A DNA stretch of 40,220 nucleotides, from positions 1-40,220 of the forward strand of contig CAZUVM010000007.1 in the NCBI GenBank assembly GCA_964623885.1, written 5' to 3'. Below are positions 32,760 through 40,220 of the stretch, piece after piece (the stretch's first letter is position 1; each line of letters begins with the position of its first letter). Both the position numbers and the translations under genes were made by a program. The notes beneath the pieces are model-generated. The model did not search any database, was not told where the DNA came from, and worked only from the letters and a program-made list of their open reading frames with translations. The DNA is from CAZUVM01 sp964623885. Lineage in GTDB: Bacteria > Verrucomicrobiota > Verrucomicrobiia > Limisphaerales > UBA8199.

Positions 32760-34655
32760 ATGAGATGCTTCGTTTCAATGCAAACCAATGAAAAACTAAA
32801 GCGTCTGCCGAAGTCACTGGCCTGGTGGCTAATCTTTTTCTATCTGGCAGCGCCGCTGGTTCTTTCTGCGGCGAGCGATGGGTTCCGGTTTGCATTCCTG
32901 AGCGACACACATGTCGGATCGAGCACAGGGGCGGCGGATTTGCGGGCAACGGTGCAGGACATCAACTCGATGACGGACCTCGCATTCGTGGTCATTTCGG
33001 GGGATGTCACGGAATACGGTTCACTCGAGCAATTTCGCGAAGCAAAGGAGATCCTCGATGGGCTGAAACTCCCGTGCCACGTGATTCCTGGCAATCACGA
33101 CACCAAGTGGTCGGAGTCCGGGGCGACAGACTTCCCGCGGCTGTGGGGAGAGGATCGGTTCGTTTTCGAAGCGGGTGGCTATCGCTTTATCGGGATGCAT
33201 GAAGGGCCGGTGATGAAGATGGGAGACGGATTCTGGGCGCCCCAGGACGTGCGCTGGCTGGCGGACACACTGAGAGCGATGCCGGATACGAATCAGCCGG
33301 TGATCTTCGTCACCCATTACCCGATCGATGACGGGATCGCCAATTGGTATGAGGTCCTCGACCTCCTCAAGCAATACAACGCACAGGCGGTGTTGTGCGG
33401 CCATGGCCATGCCAACCATCGCCTGATGTTTGAAGGGATCCCGGGCACCATGGGCCGGTCGAACCTGCGCGCGAGCGCGAAAATCGGAGGGTTCAATCTG
33501 GTTGAAGTGAATGACGGGCGGATGATTTTTTCCGAGCGGATTACCGGCCAACAAACCAAGGAACCCTGGCACTCGGTCGTGCTCGAAAGACATGATTTCG
33601 CTGGTGATACGAATCGCTACCCGCGCCCAGATTTTTCGGTGAACGGGCGATATCCCAAGGTGGAGGCGCAATGGACTTTCAACACAGGTTACCTGATCGC
33701 CAGCACCCCGGCCGTTGCGAAACACGTCGTGGTGATCGGCGACGCCTCCGGAACAGTGTATGGGCTGGCGTTAAAAAACGGGAAGGTGCTTTGGAGATTC
33801 AAAACAAAAGGCCCGGTCTATTCGACACCCGCCGTTGCGGATGGGTTGGCTGTGTTTGGTTCAACCGACGGGAATATTTACGCGATAACCGCCGACCGCG
33901 GTCAGGAAGTCTGGCGTGTTCAGACCGAGCGGCCGGTGGTTGCTTCTCCAGTCGTTTCAAATGGGAGAGTCTTTATCGGATCCAGCGAGAGAGAATTTCG
34001 GGCACTGAAGCTCGCAGACGGAAAGCCGGCGTGGGAATTCGGCGGGTTGGGCGGCTTTGTGGAAACCAGACCGCTGGTTTACCAAAACAAGGTGATTTTT
34101 GGCGCGTGGGACCAGAATCTGTATGCCATCGATGTCCAAACGGGCGAATTGGCTTGGAGTTGGAAGGGGGACCATCCAGGCGTATTGTATTCGCCGGCCG
34201 CGTGCTGGCCCGTTGCGGCCGATGGCAAGATATTCCTTGTAGCGCCGGACCGGCAAATGACTGCGATCAGTGCTGCTACCGGCAAGCAGCTTTGGCGCAC
34301 CGGCGAATACAAAGTGCGCGAATCAATCGGTCTCGGCCGGAATCCGGAGTATGTTTATGTCCGCGCTATGAACGACTTTTTTTATGCGTTCTCAGCCAGA
34401 AACCATCAGAAGGTTTGGGAGCAAAATGCGCACTTCGGCTACGACATTAACTCCGCGATGCTGGTCGAAAAGGGCGGCGTCGTGTTCTATGGAACGAAGA
34501 ACGGGCTGCTTTTTGCCCTGGACTCACGGACGGGTGCCATTCCCTGGGAACACAAGATTGGTGTTGGGCTGCTGAACACGGTCGTTCCCCTGAGCCGCAA
34601 TCGCGTGTTGTCGACCGACTTTGGCGGAGACGTGACGCTGATCAGGGAGTTTTAA
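32760..34655 (+). CDS. metallophosphoesterase fused to PQQ-like beta-propeller
   Basis: A protein of 631 residues with a signal peptide (about 17-38, KSLAWWLIFFYLAAPLVLSA). The calcineurin-like phosphoesterase domain (42-285) has all metal motifs: DTH at 49-51, GDVTE at 81-85, GNHD at 111-114, His186 in THYP and GHGH at 214-217. Residues 300-630 are PQQ-like blades (GKVLWRFKTKGPVYSTPAVAD, GNIYAITADRGQEVWRV are examples). It probably hydrolyses a phosphoester in the periplasm, with the propeller binding substrate or a partner. The fusion is uncommon to my knowledge. The ATG at 32760 is used; 32778 is an alternative. The stop overlaps convergent larE by 14 bp. Confidence 0.87.
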   Translation: MRCFVSMQTNEKLKRLPKSLAWWLIFFYLAAPLVLSAASDGFRFAFLSDTHVGSSTGAADLRATVQDINSMTDLAFVVISGDVTEYGSLEQFREAKEILDGLKLPCHVIPGNHDTKWSESGATDFPRLWGEDRFVFEAGGYRFIGMHEGPVMKMGDGFWAPQDVRWLADTLRAMPDTNQPVIFVTHYPIDDGIANWYEVLDLLKQYNAQAVLCGHGHANHRLMFEGIPGTMGRSNLRASAKIGGFNLVEVNDGRMIFSERITGQQTKEPWHSVVLERHDFAGDTNRYPRPDFSVNGRYPKVEAQWTFNTGYLIASTPAVAKHVVVIGDASGTVYGLALKNGKVLWRFKTKGPVYSTPAVADGLAVFGSTDGNIYAITADRGQEVWRVQTERPVVASPVVSNGRVFIGSSEREFRALKLADGKPAWEFGGLGGFVETRPLVYQNKVIFGAWDQNLYAIDVQTGELAWSWKGDHPGVLYSPAACWPVAADGKIFLVAPDRQMTAISAATGKQLWRTGEYKVRESIGLGRNPEYVYVRAMNDFFYAFSARNHQKVWEQNAHFGYDINSAMLVEKGGVVFYGTKNGLLFALDSRTGAIPWEHKIGVGLLNTVVPLSRNRVLSTDFGGDVTLIREF

Positions 34656-35493
34656 GCGCCTCGTTTGCGCTGCCGCGACGATAACCTTGCAGGTCCAAAG
34701 TGACGTGCGCATACCCGACTTTTTTCAGCGCCTCGGCCACCTTAGTCGAAATTCCATCTTCCAGAAATCGCCGCAGCTCGACTGGACCGACTTCTATTCG
34801 CGCCAGATGAGTTAACGTTGGCCGGGTATCCAGGTTGCCGCGCAATTCGTGGTGGCGCACGCGCACGTCATAGAAACCCAGATCGCGCAGAATATTTTCT
34901 GCCCCTTCGATCATCTGCAGTTTCTCAGGTGTCACCGCCTCGCCATACGGGATGCGTGAGCTGAGACAGGCCATTTGGGGTTTATCGGCCGTGGGCAGCC
35001 CGAGTTCAGCCGAAAGTGAACGGATTTCTGCCTTGGTCAGGCCGGCTTCCTTAAGCGGGGCGCAGACCTGGAACTGCGCGGCAGCCTGCGCGCCGGGACG
35101 GAAATCACCCACGTCGCTGGCGTTCTCGCCATACGCGATTACGGCGAAGCCTTCCGCTTTGGCCAGGGGCTCCAATTCGGTGAAAAGCTCGTGTTTGCAG
35201 AAAAAACAACGGTTGCTGGGGTTCGCGAGGTAATCGGGGTTTTCGAACTCGCTGGTGCGAACCACCCGCACCGGGAAATGGAACTGTTGCCCAATCGCCA
35301 GGGCTTGATCGAACTCCCGCCGAGGCAGGCTCGGAGAATCGGCGATCGCAGCAAGTGATTTGTCACCCAGCACGTCCCGGGCGACATACGCCAGGAACAC
35401 GGAATCGACACCACCTGAATAGGCCACGAGGCACGAGCCATAGGACCGTATCAGGGCGCGTAATCGTTCGTATTTGTCCGAAACCACAGGCAA
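34642..35493 (-). CDS. larE: LarE, ATP-dependent sacrificial sulfur transferase
   Basis: A protein of 283 residues in the PP-loop family: SGGVDS at 26-31 binds ATP. The sulfur donor Cys176 lies in MACLSSRIPYGE and matches the known sacrificial cysteine position. Two further cysteines, C96 and C99 (NRCFFCK), could join Cys176 in binding an iron-sulfur cluster, as reported for some LarE proteins; that is inference. LarE adds sulfur to the precursor of the nickel-pincer cofactor of lactate racemase. larA, larB and larC are absent, so this copy is separated from its pathway. The start is TTG at 35493 or GTG at 35487; no ATG lies in frame there. Confidence 0.9.
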   Translation of the reverse strand: MPVVSDKYERLRALIRSYGSCLVAYSGGVDSVFLAYVARDVLGDKSLAAIADSPSLPRREFDQALAIGQQFHFPVRVVRTSEFENPDYLANPSNRCFFCKHELFTELEPLAKAEGFAVIAYGENASDVGDFRPGAQAAAQFQVCAPLKEAGLTKAEIRSLSAELGLPTADKPQMACLSSRIPYGEAVTPEKLQMIEGAENILRDLGFYDVRVRHHELRGNLDTRPTLTHLARIEVGPVELRRFLEDGISTKVAEALKKVGYAHVTLDLQGYRRGSANEALKTP

Positions 35494-35531
35494 TCATGGC
35501 ACCTTTTGGGGCTAATGTCGAGGCGCGGAAT

Positions 35532-35561
35532 CAGGCCCAAATCAACTTGACTTGGCCCCGG
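35532..35561 (+). repeat. 30-bp direct repeat, left copy
   Basis: The sequence ending AATCAACTTGACTTGGCCCC recurs at 40065-40094 in the same direction with 2 differences in 30. The two copies flank the prepilin and PD40 genes. This one lies in the 177-bp gap between larE and the prepilin-like gene. Confidence 0.6.
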
Positions 35562-35670
35562 TCACACTACGCGAAGGCCGAAGGCGGGGGCTGGGAAACC
35601 GAGCGCATAAGGGTTGGAAGGGTGACAACTAGGGCACGGGATCTGTTTAACGGGAGGGGTGATCCATCAT

Positions 35671-36492
35671 TTACGGAATCTCAATACGATTCACGTTCAC
35701 CGGGCTGCACCCAGGCGGGCTCAGGAAGGTGCCGTTGGAATTGCCGCCGAGGTCTCCTGAGTGCTTCAGGGCGTCTTGCAGGCTGGATCGGCTGAACAGG
35801 TGCACGCTGCCATCGTTGAGACCGACGTTACCCTGCTTCTGGTGCATGTTGTCGAGCCAGCCGACGCTCGTATTGTTGGCCGGGAAATTGGTGCCGAGGG
35901 AAGCATTGCAGTAGGGACTGGCAGTCGGATAGGGGCCGTCATAGGCCTGTGTGGGCGGGCTACCGCTGCCCAGGTTATGGTCGCCGCTCAGGAACATCTG
36001 CGGCATGGTATCGACCGCGTCCACACCGACGAAGTAGCTGATGTTCATATCGTTGGTGAACGGAATCATGGCCGATCCGGCCGGGATTACGCCTGAGAAT
36101 GTGCTGGAGATCAAGCGGATGCTATCCGGCTCAGCGGGGCACATTACGACTTTGGGTGTGTTCAATTCATTCGACATGCACATGAAGAAGCCGAAGGCCC
36201 CTCTGCTGCCGCTCTGGGTGGAGACAACCGTGCGGGCAACACCAACATAATCTGAGTAGCCACCAGCGGCGGTTGAGACGCGCATCGGATAAGCATCGCC
36301 GTTATCCAGTGCCCAAGTGCGGAAGGCAACGCCCACTTGCTTCAAATTGTTGGCACAGCTAAGGCTCTGGTCGCGGGCTTTGGCCTTGGCCAGAGCCGGC
36401 AGCAACATGGCCGACAGAATTGCGACGATGGCGATTACGACGAGCAACTCAATTAGGGTAAAGGCTTGGGCTTTTTGGTCTGATTTCAACAT
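35671..36492 (-). CDS. type II secretion/type IV pilin-like protein with H-X9-DG motif
   Basis: A protein of 273 residues from ATG 36492. A prepilin signal lies at 1-33: a short charged leader MLKSDQKAQA, then FTLIELLVVIAIVAILSAM with the essential Glu at +5 of the mature protein. The residue before the cut is Ala, not the usual Gly, which is tolerated by some prepilin peptidases. The C-terminal domain contains the H-X9-DG motif (His in NMHQ, then NDGSVHLF), found in hundreds of paralogues per genome in Planctomycetes and Verrucomicrobia. They are exported pseudopilins of unclear role. It lies 70 bp downstream of the PD40 gene on the same strand, probably an operon. Confidence 0.88.
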   Translation of the reverse strand: MLKSDQKAQAFTLIELLVVIAIVAILSAMLLPALAKAKARDQSLSCANNLKQVGVAFRTWALDNGDAYPMRVSTAAGGYSDYVGVARTVVSTQSGSRGAFGFFMCMSNELNTPKVVMCPAEPDSIRLISSTFSGVIPAGSAMIPFTNDMNISYFVGVDAVDTMPQMFLSGDHNLGSGSPPTQAYDGPYPTASPYCNASLGTNFPANNTSVGWLDNMHQKQGNVGLNDGSVHLFSRSSLQDALKHSGDLGGNSNGTFLSPPGCSPVNVNRIEIP

Positions 36493-36562
36493 AGTCTCGA
36501 GTCCGGTTTGGTTTGTGGTTCGCGCGCCGACATCATGAGTACGAGCGCATAATCCTTGTCCT

Positions 36563-39500
36563 TCACGGCCGCGAAGCGACGATGCGATAGAACCTGTGGC
36601 TTGCACCAGGGGTCTGGTCGGTGGCCCTTGCCTGGTTCTCGGTATACGTCACCGTGCTATTGAGCGCTCGCCAAATAGGATCCGTGGGGTTGTCCTTGAA
36701 TTGCACCTGGTAACTGCAGCCGGGCGCGGCTGGCCAGGAGAGTGTGAGCGCGGTTTGCCCCTGCGGCACGTAAATGAGCTGGCCCGCGTAGGCAGGGAGT
36801 GGATTGGTCGAAGCGATCTTCAGGACGAATATATCCGGCCCCTGATTGAAATCATTGGTCACGAGATCGGAAGCGGCGCTGTGGAACACAAGAGTTTGGC
36901 CGTCGCCGGAAAAGACGGGCCCGACCGAGCCGCCATTGGCGGTGCCGCCGCCCCAGATGCTGGTGCTCAAGAGCACCGTCTCTCCGGTTCGCATGTCGCG
37001 GAGGTAAACGTTTTTCAGACCATTAACCGGAGAAGCGATATCTCTGGCCCAGCTTTCATAAGCCACATATCTGCCGTCAGCGCTGACGTCAGGCGCGTCG
37101 GATATGCCATTGCCTGCTTGCCCAGTGATCGGGCTTTGGCTCACCAACTGCCGGTTACCGGTCCAACTATCATACAGGTAGACGTCAAAAATACGGTTCG
37201 TATCTTGGGGTACGTCCCCGGCGCTGCTAATGTAAGTTAGGAAACGCCCTTCACCGCTAAAACGCAGGCCTGGTCGAGAGCCCCCGCTGCTGCCACCAAG
37301 GTCGGTAGAGACAAGCAGATTCGTGTTAGCAACGAGGTCCAGCAGAATCGTTTTTACGTATCGAACGGCAAGCCATTGACCACTCGGACTAAACGCAAAA
37401 GGTGCGAACCAGTGCAATGCACTGTTCGTATAAACTATTTTGGCCGCTTGCGAATCCCAGACATAGAGGAAGTCAGATAACCCGCCATTAGTGATGCTGC
37501 CACAGTACGCTATGAAGCGACCGTCTAAACTCATGCTGGCCGCCTGGACGTCCACGACTGTCAGTCCCCAGTTTTTGCCGAGGGCGCAGTCGCGCAGAAA
37601 AAGATTATCAAAGAAACCATAATAAGGGTACACAGGGTTCACGGCCAAGTTGGTGCTCGCGCTGTAAAAGAGAACATAACGGCCGTCCCGACTAACGCGC
37701 GGGCGATGGGAGGCGCAGTTACCCGGACCGGTGCCGGCGACATTCTGGCTGATCAGCGTGGTGGTGCCGCTCTGCAAGTCACGGCGGAACACATCCGGCA
37801 GGCCGTTTGTGTCCCCGCTCACCAGGTTATTGGCCGCGCTGGTAAAGACCACGAAACGGCCGTCGGCACTGATCGACGGCTCGGTTGAGACGCCGTTGGC
37901 AAATGGCAGTCCGTTGGAATCGACGCTGACCAGCAGGTTGGTGCCGTAAACCAGGTCGCGCACAAAAACTCCACGGTAGCTGTTGGTGCAATTGCCGAGC
38001 ACTGCACGAGTGGTTGCGGCAAAGGCCAGGAATCGGCCATCAGCGCTAAGCGAGAGTTTGGCACTGTTGTTGGCCGGGGCGCAGGTTTGTGAATCCAGGC
38101 CGGTCGCATGAACGGAAACCAACTCGCATTGGCTGGTGGCAAGGTTGCGGACAAAAACATCAATAGCCTGATTGTCATCCTGTGGAACCAGGTCGGCATC
38201 AGTGCAATCAAAGGCGACTGACCTCCCATCCGGGGTCATGCAATGCGGACTGCGAAGGTCTCTTGCGGAACCGATGCCGTTGGTGCTCGCATCAATCAGC
38301 GTCGTGCTGCCGGCTTGGAGGTCGCGGACATAGAAGTGTGGGCCGCTATCGACCTGGTTAGTTGTCAGGTTCGCTCCGGTGCACTTGAAACTAATGTAGC
38401 GACCGGTGGCATCAACCAGCGGGGACTCTGCCACTGAACCGACCGGCACACCGCCATTGATATCAATGTTGACAAGTATGGTCGTGCCGGTTTGCCCGTC
38501 CCAGCGGAACACGCATGGAATCGTAGTGCCACCCACGTTGGTGCTGGCAATGAAGGTGATGAACCGGCCGTCGGGCGTCATGTCGAGGGTCTGAGTGGAA
38601 CGATAATCCTCCTCGGGCGGCGCAGCATTTGAGCTTATCAACTCGTCTGTTCCGGCTCCGATGTTGTGCCGGAAAACATAGGCGTTGGCAGGCGACGTAG
38701 CAGCAGAAGCCTGGAAAGCGAGCCACTGGCCGTCGTCACTCAGCCGGGGGCTATAGGTACGAAGCGGACCGGCGATATAAGCGTGGGCGTTGGAACTGAC
38801 GATCAGTGTGGCACTAGCCCACAAATCGCGCACATAGATTTCTGCCGTACTGGTTACGCCTGGCACCAGATTGGTCGCCGTGCTGAGAAATGCTACATAA
38901 TGACCGTCAGGCGAAATGCACGGCGCTTCGGAACGGGAAGCTGGGACGCCGATATTATCAAGAATGGCGTTCTTGGCATCAACGCTGATGAGTGTCGTGG
39001 TCCCCGCCGAGAGGTCCCGAACGAAAACGCCGGGAATGCCATTGGTGTAGCGAGGCACGAGGTTGTTAGCCGCACTCGTGAACGCTACGTAGCGGCCATC
39101 GGGGGTCATGGCAGAATCCCAGAAACTTTTGCCATTGGCGCCAGTCCCGTTCGTGCTGGCACTCACCAGCACCGTAACATTGTTGAGCAAGTCCCGCACA
39201 AACACATCGCAAAGGCTGTTGGTATGGCCGGCGACGAGGCTGGTTGCACCGCTCTCGAAGAGCGCAAATTGGGCGTTCGTCGATAGGCCAAGCGGGATGC
39301 AATCGTCGTCGCTGCCGCCTGTGCCGCTTAAGTTAACGCTCACTAGTTTGGCGGTGCCGCTGAGCCGGTCGCGAAGATAGACGTTTATTTTCGGCGGGTT
39401 GCTGGGACGGTAAGCCGCACCGCTATCAGCCAACGCGAGGTTTGCGGCGGTGCTGCCGAACAAAACATAACGGCCATCGGCACTGAGGATCGGCATGAAC

Positions 39501-39667
39501 GAGTCTCCCCCTCCTCCCGCTGGCCCCGGTTGCGAAGCGTCGCGGGCTGAAACCAGGTGCAGGTCCGGCCGGGCCGAAGCCACGAGTCCGCCGAGCAAAA
39601 GAGCGGCAACCGCCGTGCCGCAGGACTTGAAAAAAGGAGTCACCGCAATAGCAAGTTTAGAGTGCAT
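36563..39667 (-). CDS. large secreted PD40 beta-propeller protein
   Basis: A protein of about 1034 residues from ATG 39667, which starts a signal peptide (AVTPFFKSCGTAVAALLLGG); the longer frame from 39748 adds 27 residues. Many PD40/WD40-like blades follow in at least two propellers, each with LSADGRYVLFGS-, TPDGRYVAFTSAANNLV- or SPDGHYVAFLSTATNLV-type strands and alternating VFVRDL and TTLIS strands. A C-terminal sandwich (LTLSWPAAPGCSYQVQF, then HRFYRIV) ends it. It is exported and probably binding or structural, with no catalytic site seen. The pilin-like gene follows. The DNA coding for the blades is internally similar, so recombination between blades could change its length. Confidence 0.83.
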   Translation of the reverse strand: MHSKLAIAVTPFFKSCGTAVAALLLGGLVASARPDLHLVSARDASQPGPAGGGGDSFMPILSADGRYVLFGSTAANLALADSGAAYRPSNPPKINVYLRDRLSGTAKLVSVNLSGTGGSDDDCIPLGLSTNAQFALFESGATSLVAGHTNSLCDVFVRDLLNNVTVLVSASTNGTGANGKSFWDSAMTPDGRYVAFTSAANNLVPRYTNGIPGVFVRDLSAGTTTLISVDAKNAILDNIGVPASRSEAPCISPDGHYVAFLSTATNLVPGVTSTAEIYVRDLWASATLIVSSNAHAYIAGPLRTYSPRLSDDGQWLAFQASAATSPANAYVFRHNIGAGTDELISSNAAPPEEDYRSTQTLDMTPDGRFITFIASTNVGGTTIPCVFRWDGQTGTTILVNIDINGGVPVGSVAESPLVDATGRYISFKCTGANLTTNQVDSGPHFYVRDLQAGSTTLIDASTNGIGSARDLRSPHCMTPDGRSVAFDCTDADLVPQDDNQAIDVFVRNLATSQCELVSVHATGLDSQTCAPANNSAKLSLSADGRFLAFAATTRAVLGNCTNSYRGVFVRDLVYGTNLLVSVDSNGLPFANGVSTEPSISADGRFVVFTSAANNLVSGDTNGLPDVFRRDLQSGTTTLISQNVAGTGPGNCASHRPRVSRDGRYVLFYSASTNLAVNPVYPYYGFFDNLFLRDCALGKNWGLTVVDVQAASMSLDGRFIAYCGSITNGGLSDFLYVWDSQAAKIVYTNSALHWFAPFAFSPSGQWLAVRYVKTILLDLVANTNLLVSTDLGGSSGGSRPGLRFSGEGRFLTYISSAGDVPQDTNRIFDVYLYDSWTGNRQLVSQSPITGQAGNGISDAPDVSADGRYVAYESWARDIASPVNGLKNVYLRDMRTGETVLLSTSIWGGGTANGGSVGPVFSGDGQTLVFHSAASDLVTNDFNQGPDIFVLKIASTNPLPAYAGQLIYVPQGQTALTLSWPAAPGCSYQVQFKDNPTDPIWRALNSTVTYTENQARATDQTPGASHRFYRIVASRP

Positions 39668-39857
39668 ACCTTTGATTGCCGTTTCACGGCATTCCGGTTT
39701 TACCGAGAGTGTCAGGTTTTGTTCACACCCTCGAATCCGGCAGGCCATTCTGATCCTGGGCGAGCATAAGCATTACTGGTGCCACTTGACAACTCAATGG
39801 AAATGACTGATATCCCCCCGAACATGCCCTGCGACTTGTTTGTGATCCCGATGTGCA

Positions 39858-39907
39858 GCGTGAATTTCACGCATAATGCGTGAGACTCACGCGCGTGAGA
39901 CTCACGC
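39858..39907. promoter_or_regulatory. three adjacent 15-bp palindromes GCGTGA-N3-TCACGC
   Basis: GCGTGAATTTCACGC (39858-39872), GCGTGAGACTCACGC (39878-39892) and GCGTGAGACTCACGC (39893-39907) all have perfect six-base arms. The second and third are identical and directly abutting. They lie about 190 bp before the PD40 gene start on the minus strand and 220 bp before the tRNA. The pattern is that of cooperative dimer binding sites for a regulator. Confidence 0.6.
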
Positions 39908-40064
39908 GTCTTGACGCAACTGGATGCCCTCTGGAAAGAGTTAAATGGTCCAGTCCGCTCTCGCGGAAACCGCGTGCGATCGTTTTCACGAGTTGAAGCT
40001 GTTTGGCGGCTGTCAGACGAGCGGTGTGGCAGCCGAAAATGAGCGGATCTCCGCCTCGGTCAGG

Positions 40065-40094
40065 CAGGCCGAAATCAACTTGCCTTGGCCCCGG
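40065..40094 (+). repeat. 30-bp direct repeat, right copy
   Basis: This copy matches 35532-35561 with 2 differences in 30 and lies 36 bp before the tRNA-Ser gene. Its position close to a tRNA is reminiscent of an integration scar, but no integrase lies between the copies. Confidence 0.6.
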
Positions 40095-40130
40095 ATTGCA
40101 GCAGATTATTTATCCAAGTCTCAAACGGCG

Positions 40131-40220
40131 GGAAGGGTGGCTGAGTGGTTAAAGGCACCTGACTCGAAATCAGGCGTTGGGGTAACCCAACCGTGGGTTC
40201 GAATCCCACCCCTTCCGCCA
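40131..40220 (+). tRNA. tRNA-Ser (anticodon CGA)
   Basis: A complete 90-nt tRNA reaches the window end with encoded CCA. The acceptor stem GGAAGGG (40131-40137) pairs with CCCTTCC (40210-40216). The anticodon stem CCTGA/TCAGG encloses CTCGAAA, giving anticodon CGA, which reads serine UCG. A long variable arm (class II, as expected for serine) and the T-arm GTGGG-TTCGAAT-CCCAC are present. The discriminator base is G. Confidence 0.97.

Larger units (their letters stand above)
39668..40130. other. 463-bp intergenic region before tRNA-Ser
   Basis: No supported gene was found. The region holds three adjacent palindromes (39858-39907), the right copy of the 30-bp direct repeat (40065-40094) and presumably the promoters of the PD40 gene (minus) and the tRNA (plus), neither of which I could pinpoint. 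Confidence 0.5.

Noticed and set aside
1..40220. CRISPR array, prophage, or defence island
   Set aside because: No regularly spaced identical repeats, no cas, integrase, capsid, restriction or toxin-antitoxin genes were seen. The heptamers and palindromes are too short and too degenerate for CRISPR.

Overview
The window looks like chromosomal DNA of a GC-rich, Gram-negative member of the Verrucomicrobiota, probably near Pedosphaera/Limisphaerales. This is inferred from gene content, not from a marker gene. Supporting features are a prepilin-type protein with the H-X9-DG motif, many secreted beta-propeller proteins (PD40/TolB-like, PQQ-like, GloVer-type), IPT/TIG repeats, bactofilins, Mla-type lipid transport and TonB/ExbB/ExbD. 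Intergenic DNA is full of short palindromic and heptameric repeats. No phage, transposase, CRISPR array or classical defence genes were seen.

Layout. 0-1.8 kb: a secreted STN-like protein, an ECF-type sigma factor and an overlapping single-pass membrane protein that may be its anti-sigma factor. 2.4-5.2 kb: an apparent operon of a HEAT-repeat protein, a response regulator (REC + DUF4388 + Roadblock-like) and a small Roadblock-like protein. 5.3-6.1 kb: a divergent pair of small stress-type genes, including a DUF1328 membrane protein of 56 residues. 6.1-7.5 kb: two genes lying head to head, both without N-termini, which marks a rearrangement scar. 7.5-11 kb: a c-type cytochrome fused to a PHM-like copper monooxygenase, and an M61 metallopeptidase. 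11-14.1 kb: an orphan OppF-type ATPase, an MgtC/SapB membrane protein and HemW. 14.2-18 kb: mlaE-mlaF-(small ORF)-mlaD followed by a membrane PIN/TRAM protein. 18-25.2 kb: a GlcD-type FAD oxidase, a TolB-like protein, an IPT-repeat surface protein and a conserved protein of unknown role. 25.2-26.8 kb: two bactofilins, one with two N-terminal zinc ribbons. 27-30.3 kb: a PQQ-like propeller, a LysR regulator and a PPK2 kinase. 30.4-32.6 kb: tonB-exbB-exbD. 32.8-35.5 kb: a phosphoesterase/PQQ-propeller fusion and LarE. 35.7-39.7 kb: a prepilin-like protein and a 1034-residue PD40 protein. The window ends with tRNA-Ser(CGA).

How the genes relate. Most encode envelope functions: lipid trafficking (Mla), energised outer-membrane transport (TonB system), secreted propellers and cytoskeletal scaffolds (bactofilins). 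The most unusual coding units are the HEAT/REC-DUF4388/Roadblock operon, the haem-copper monooxygenase and the zinc-ribbon bactofilin. The most unusual non-coding signals are a 49-bp element present twice, a pair of hairpins with a compensatory base-pair change placed just after two stop codons, three adjacent 15-bp palindromes near the tRNA, and an array of degenerate heptamers. All of these were found by eye; no database search was possible.
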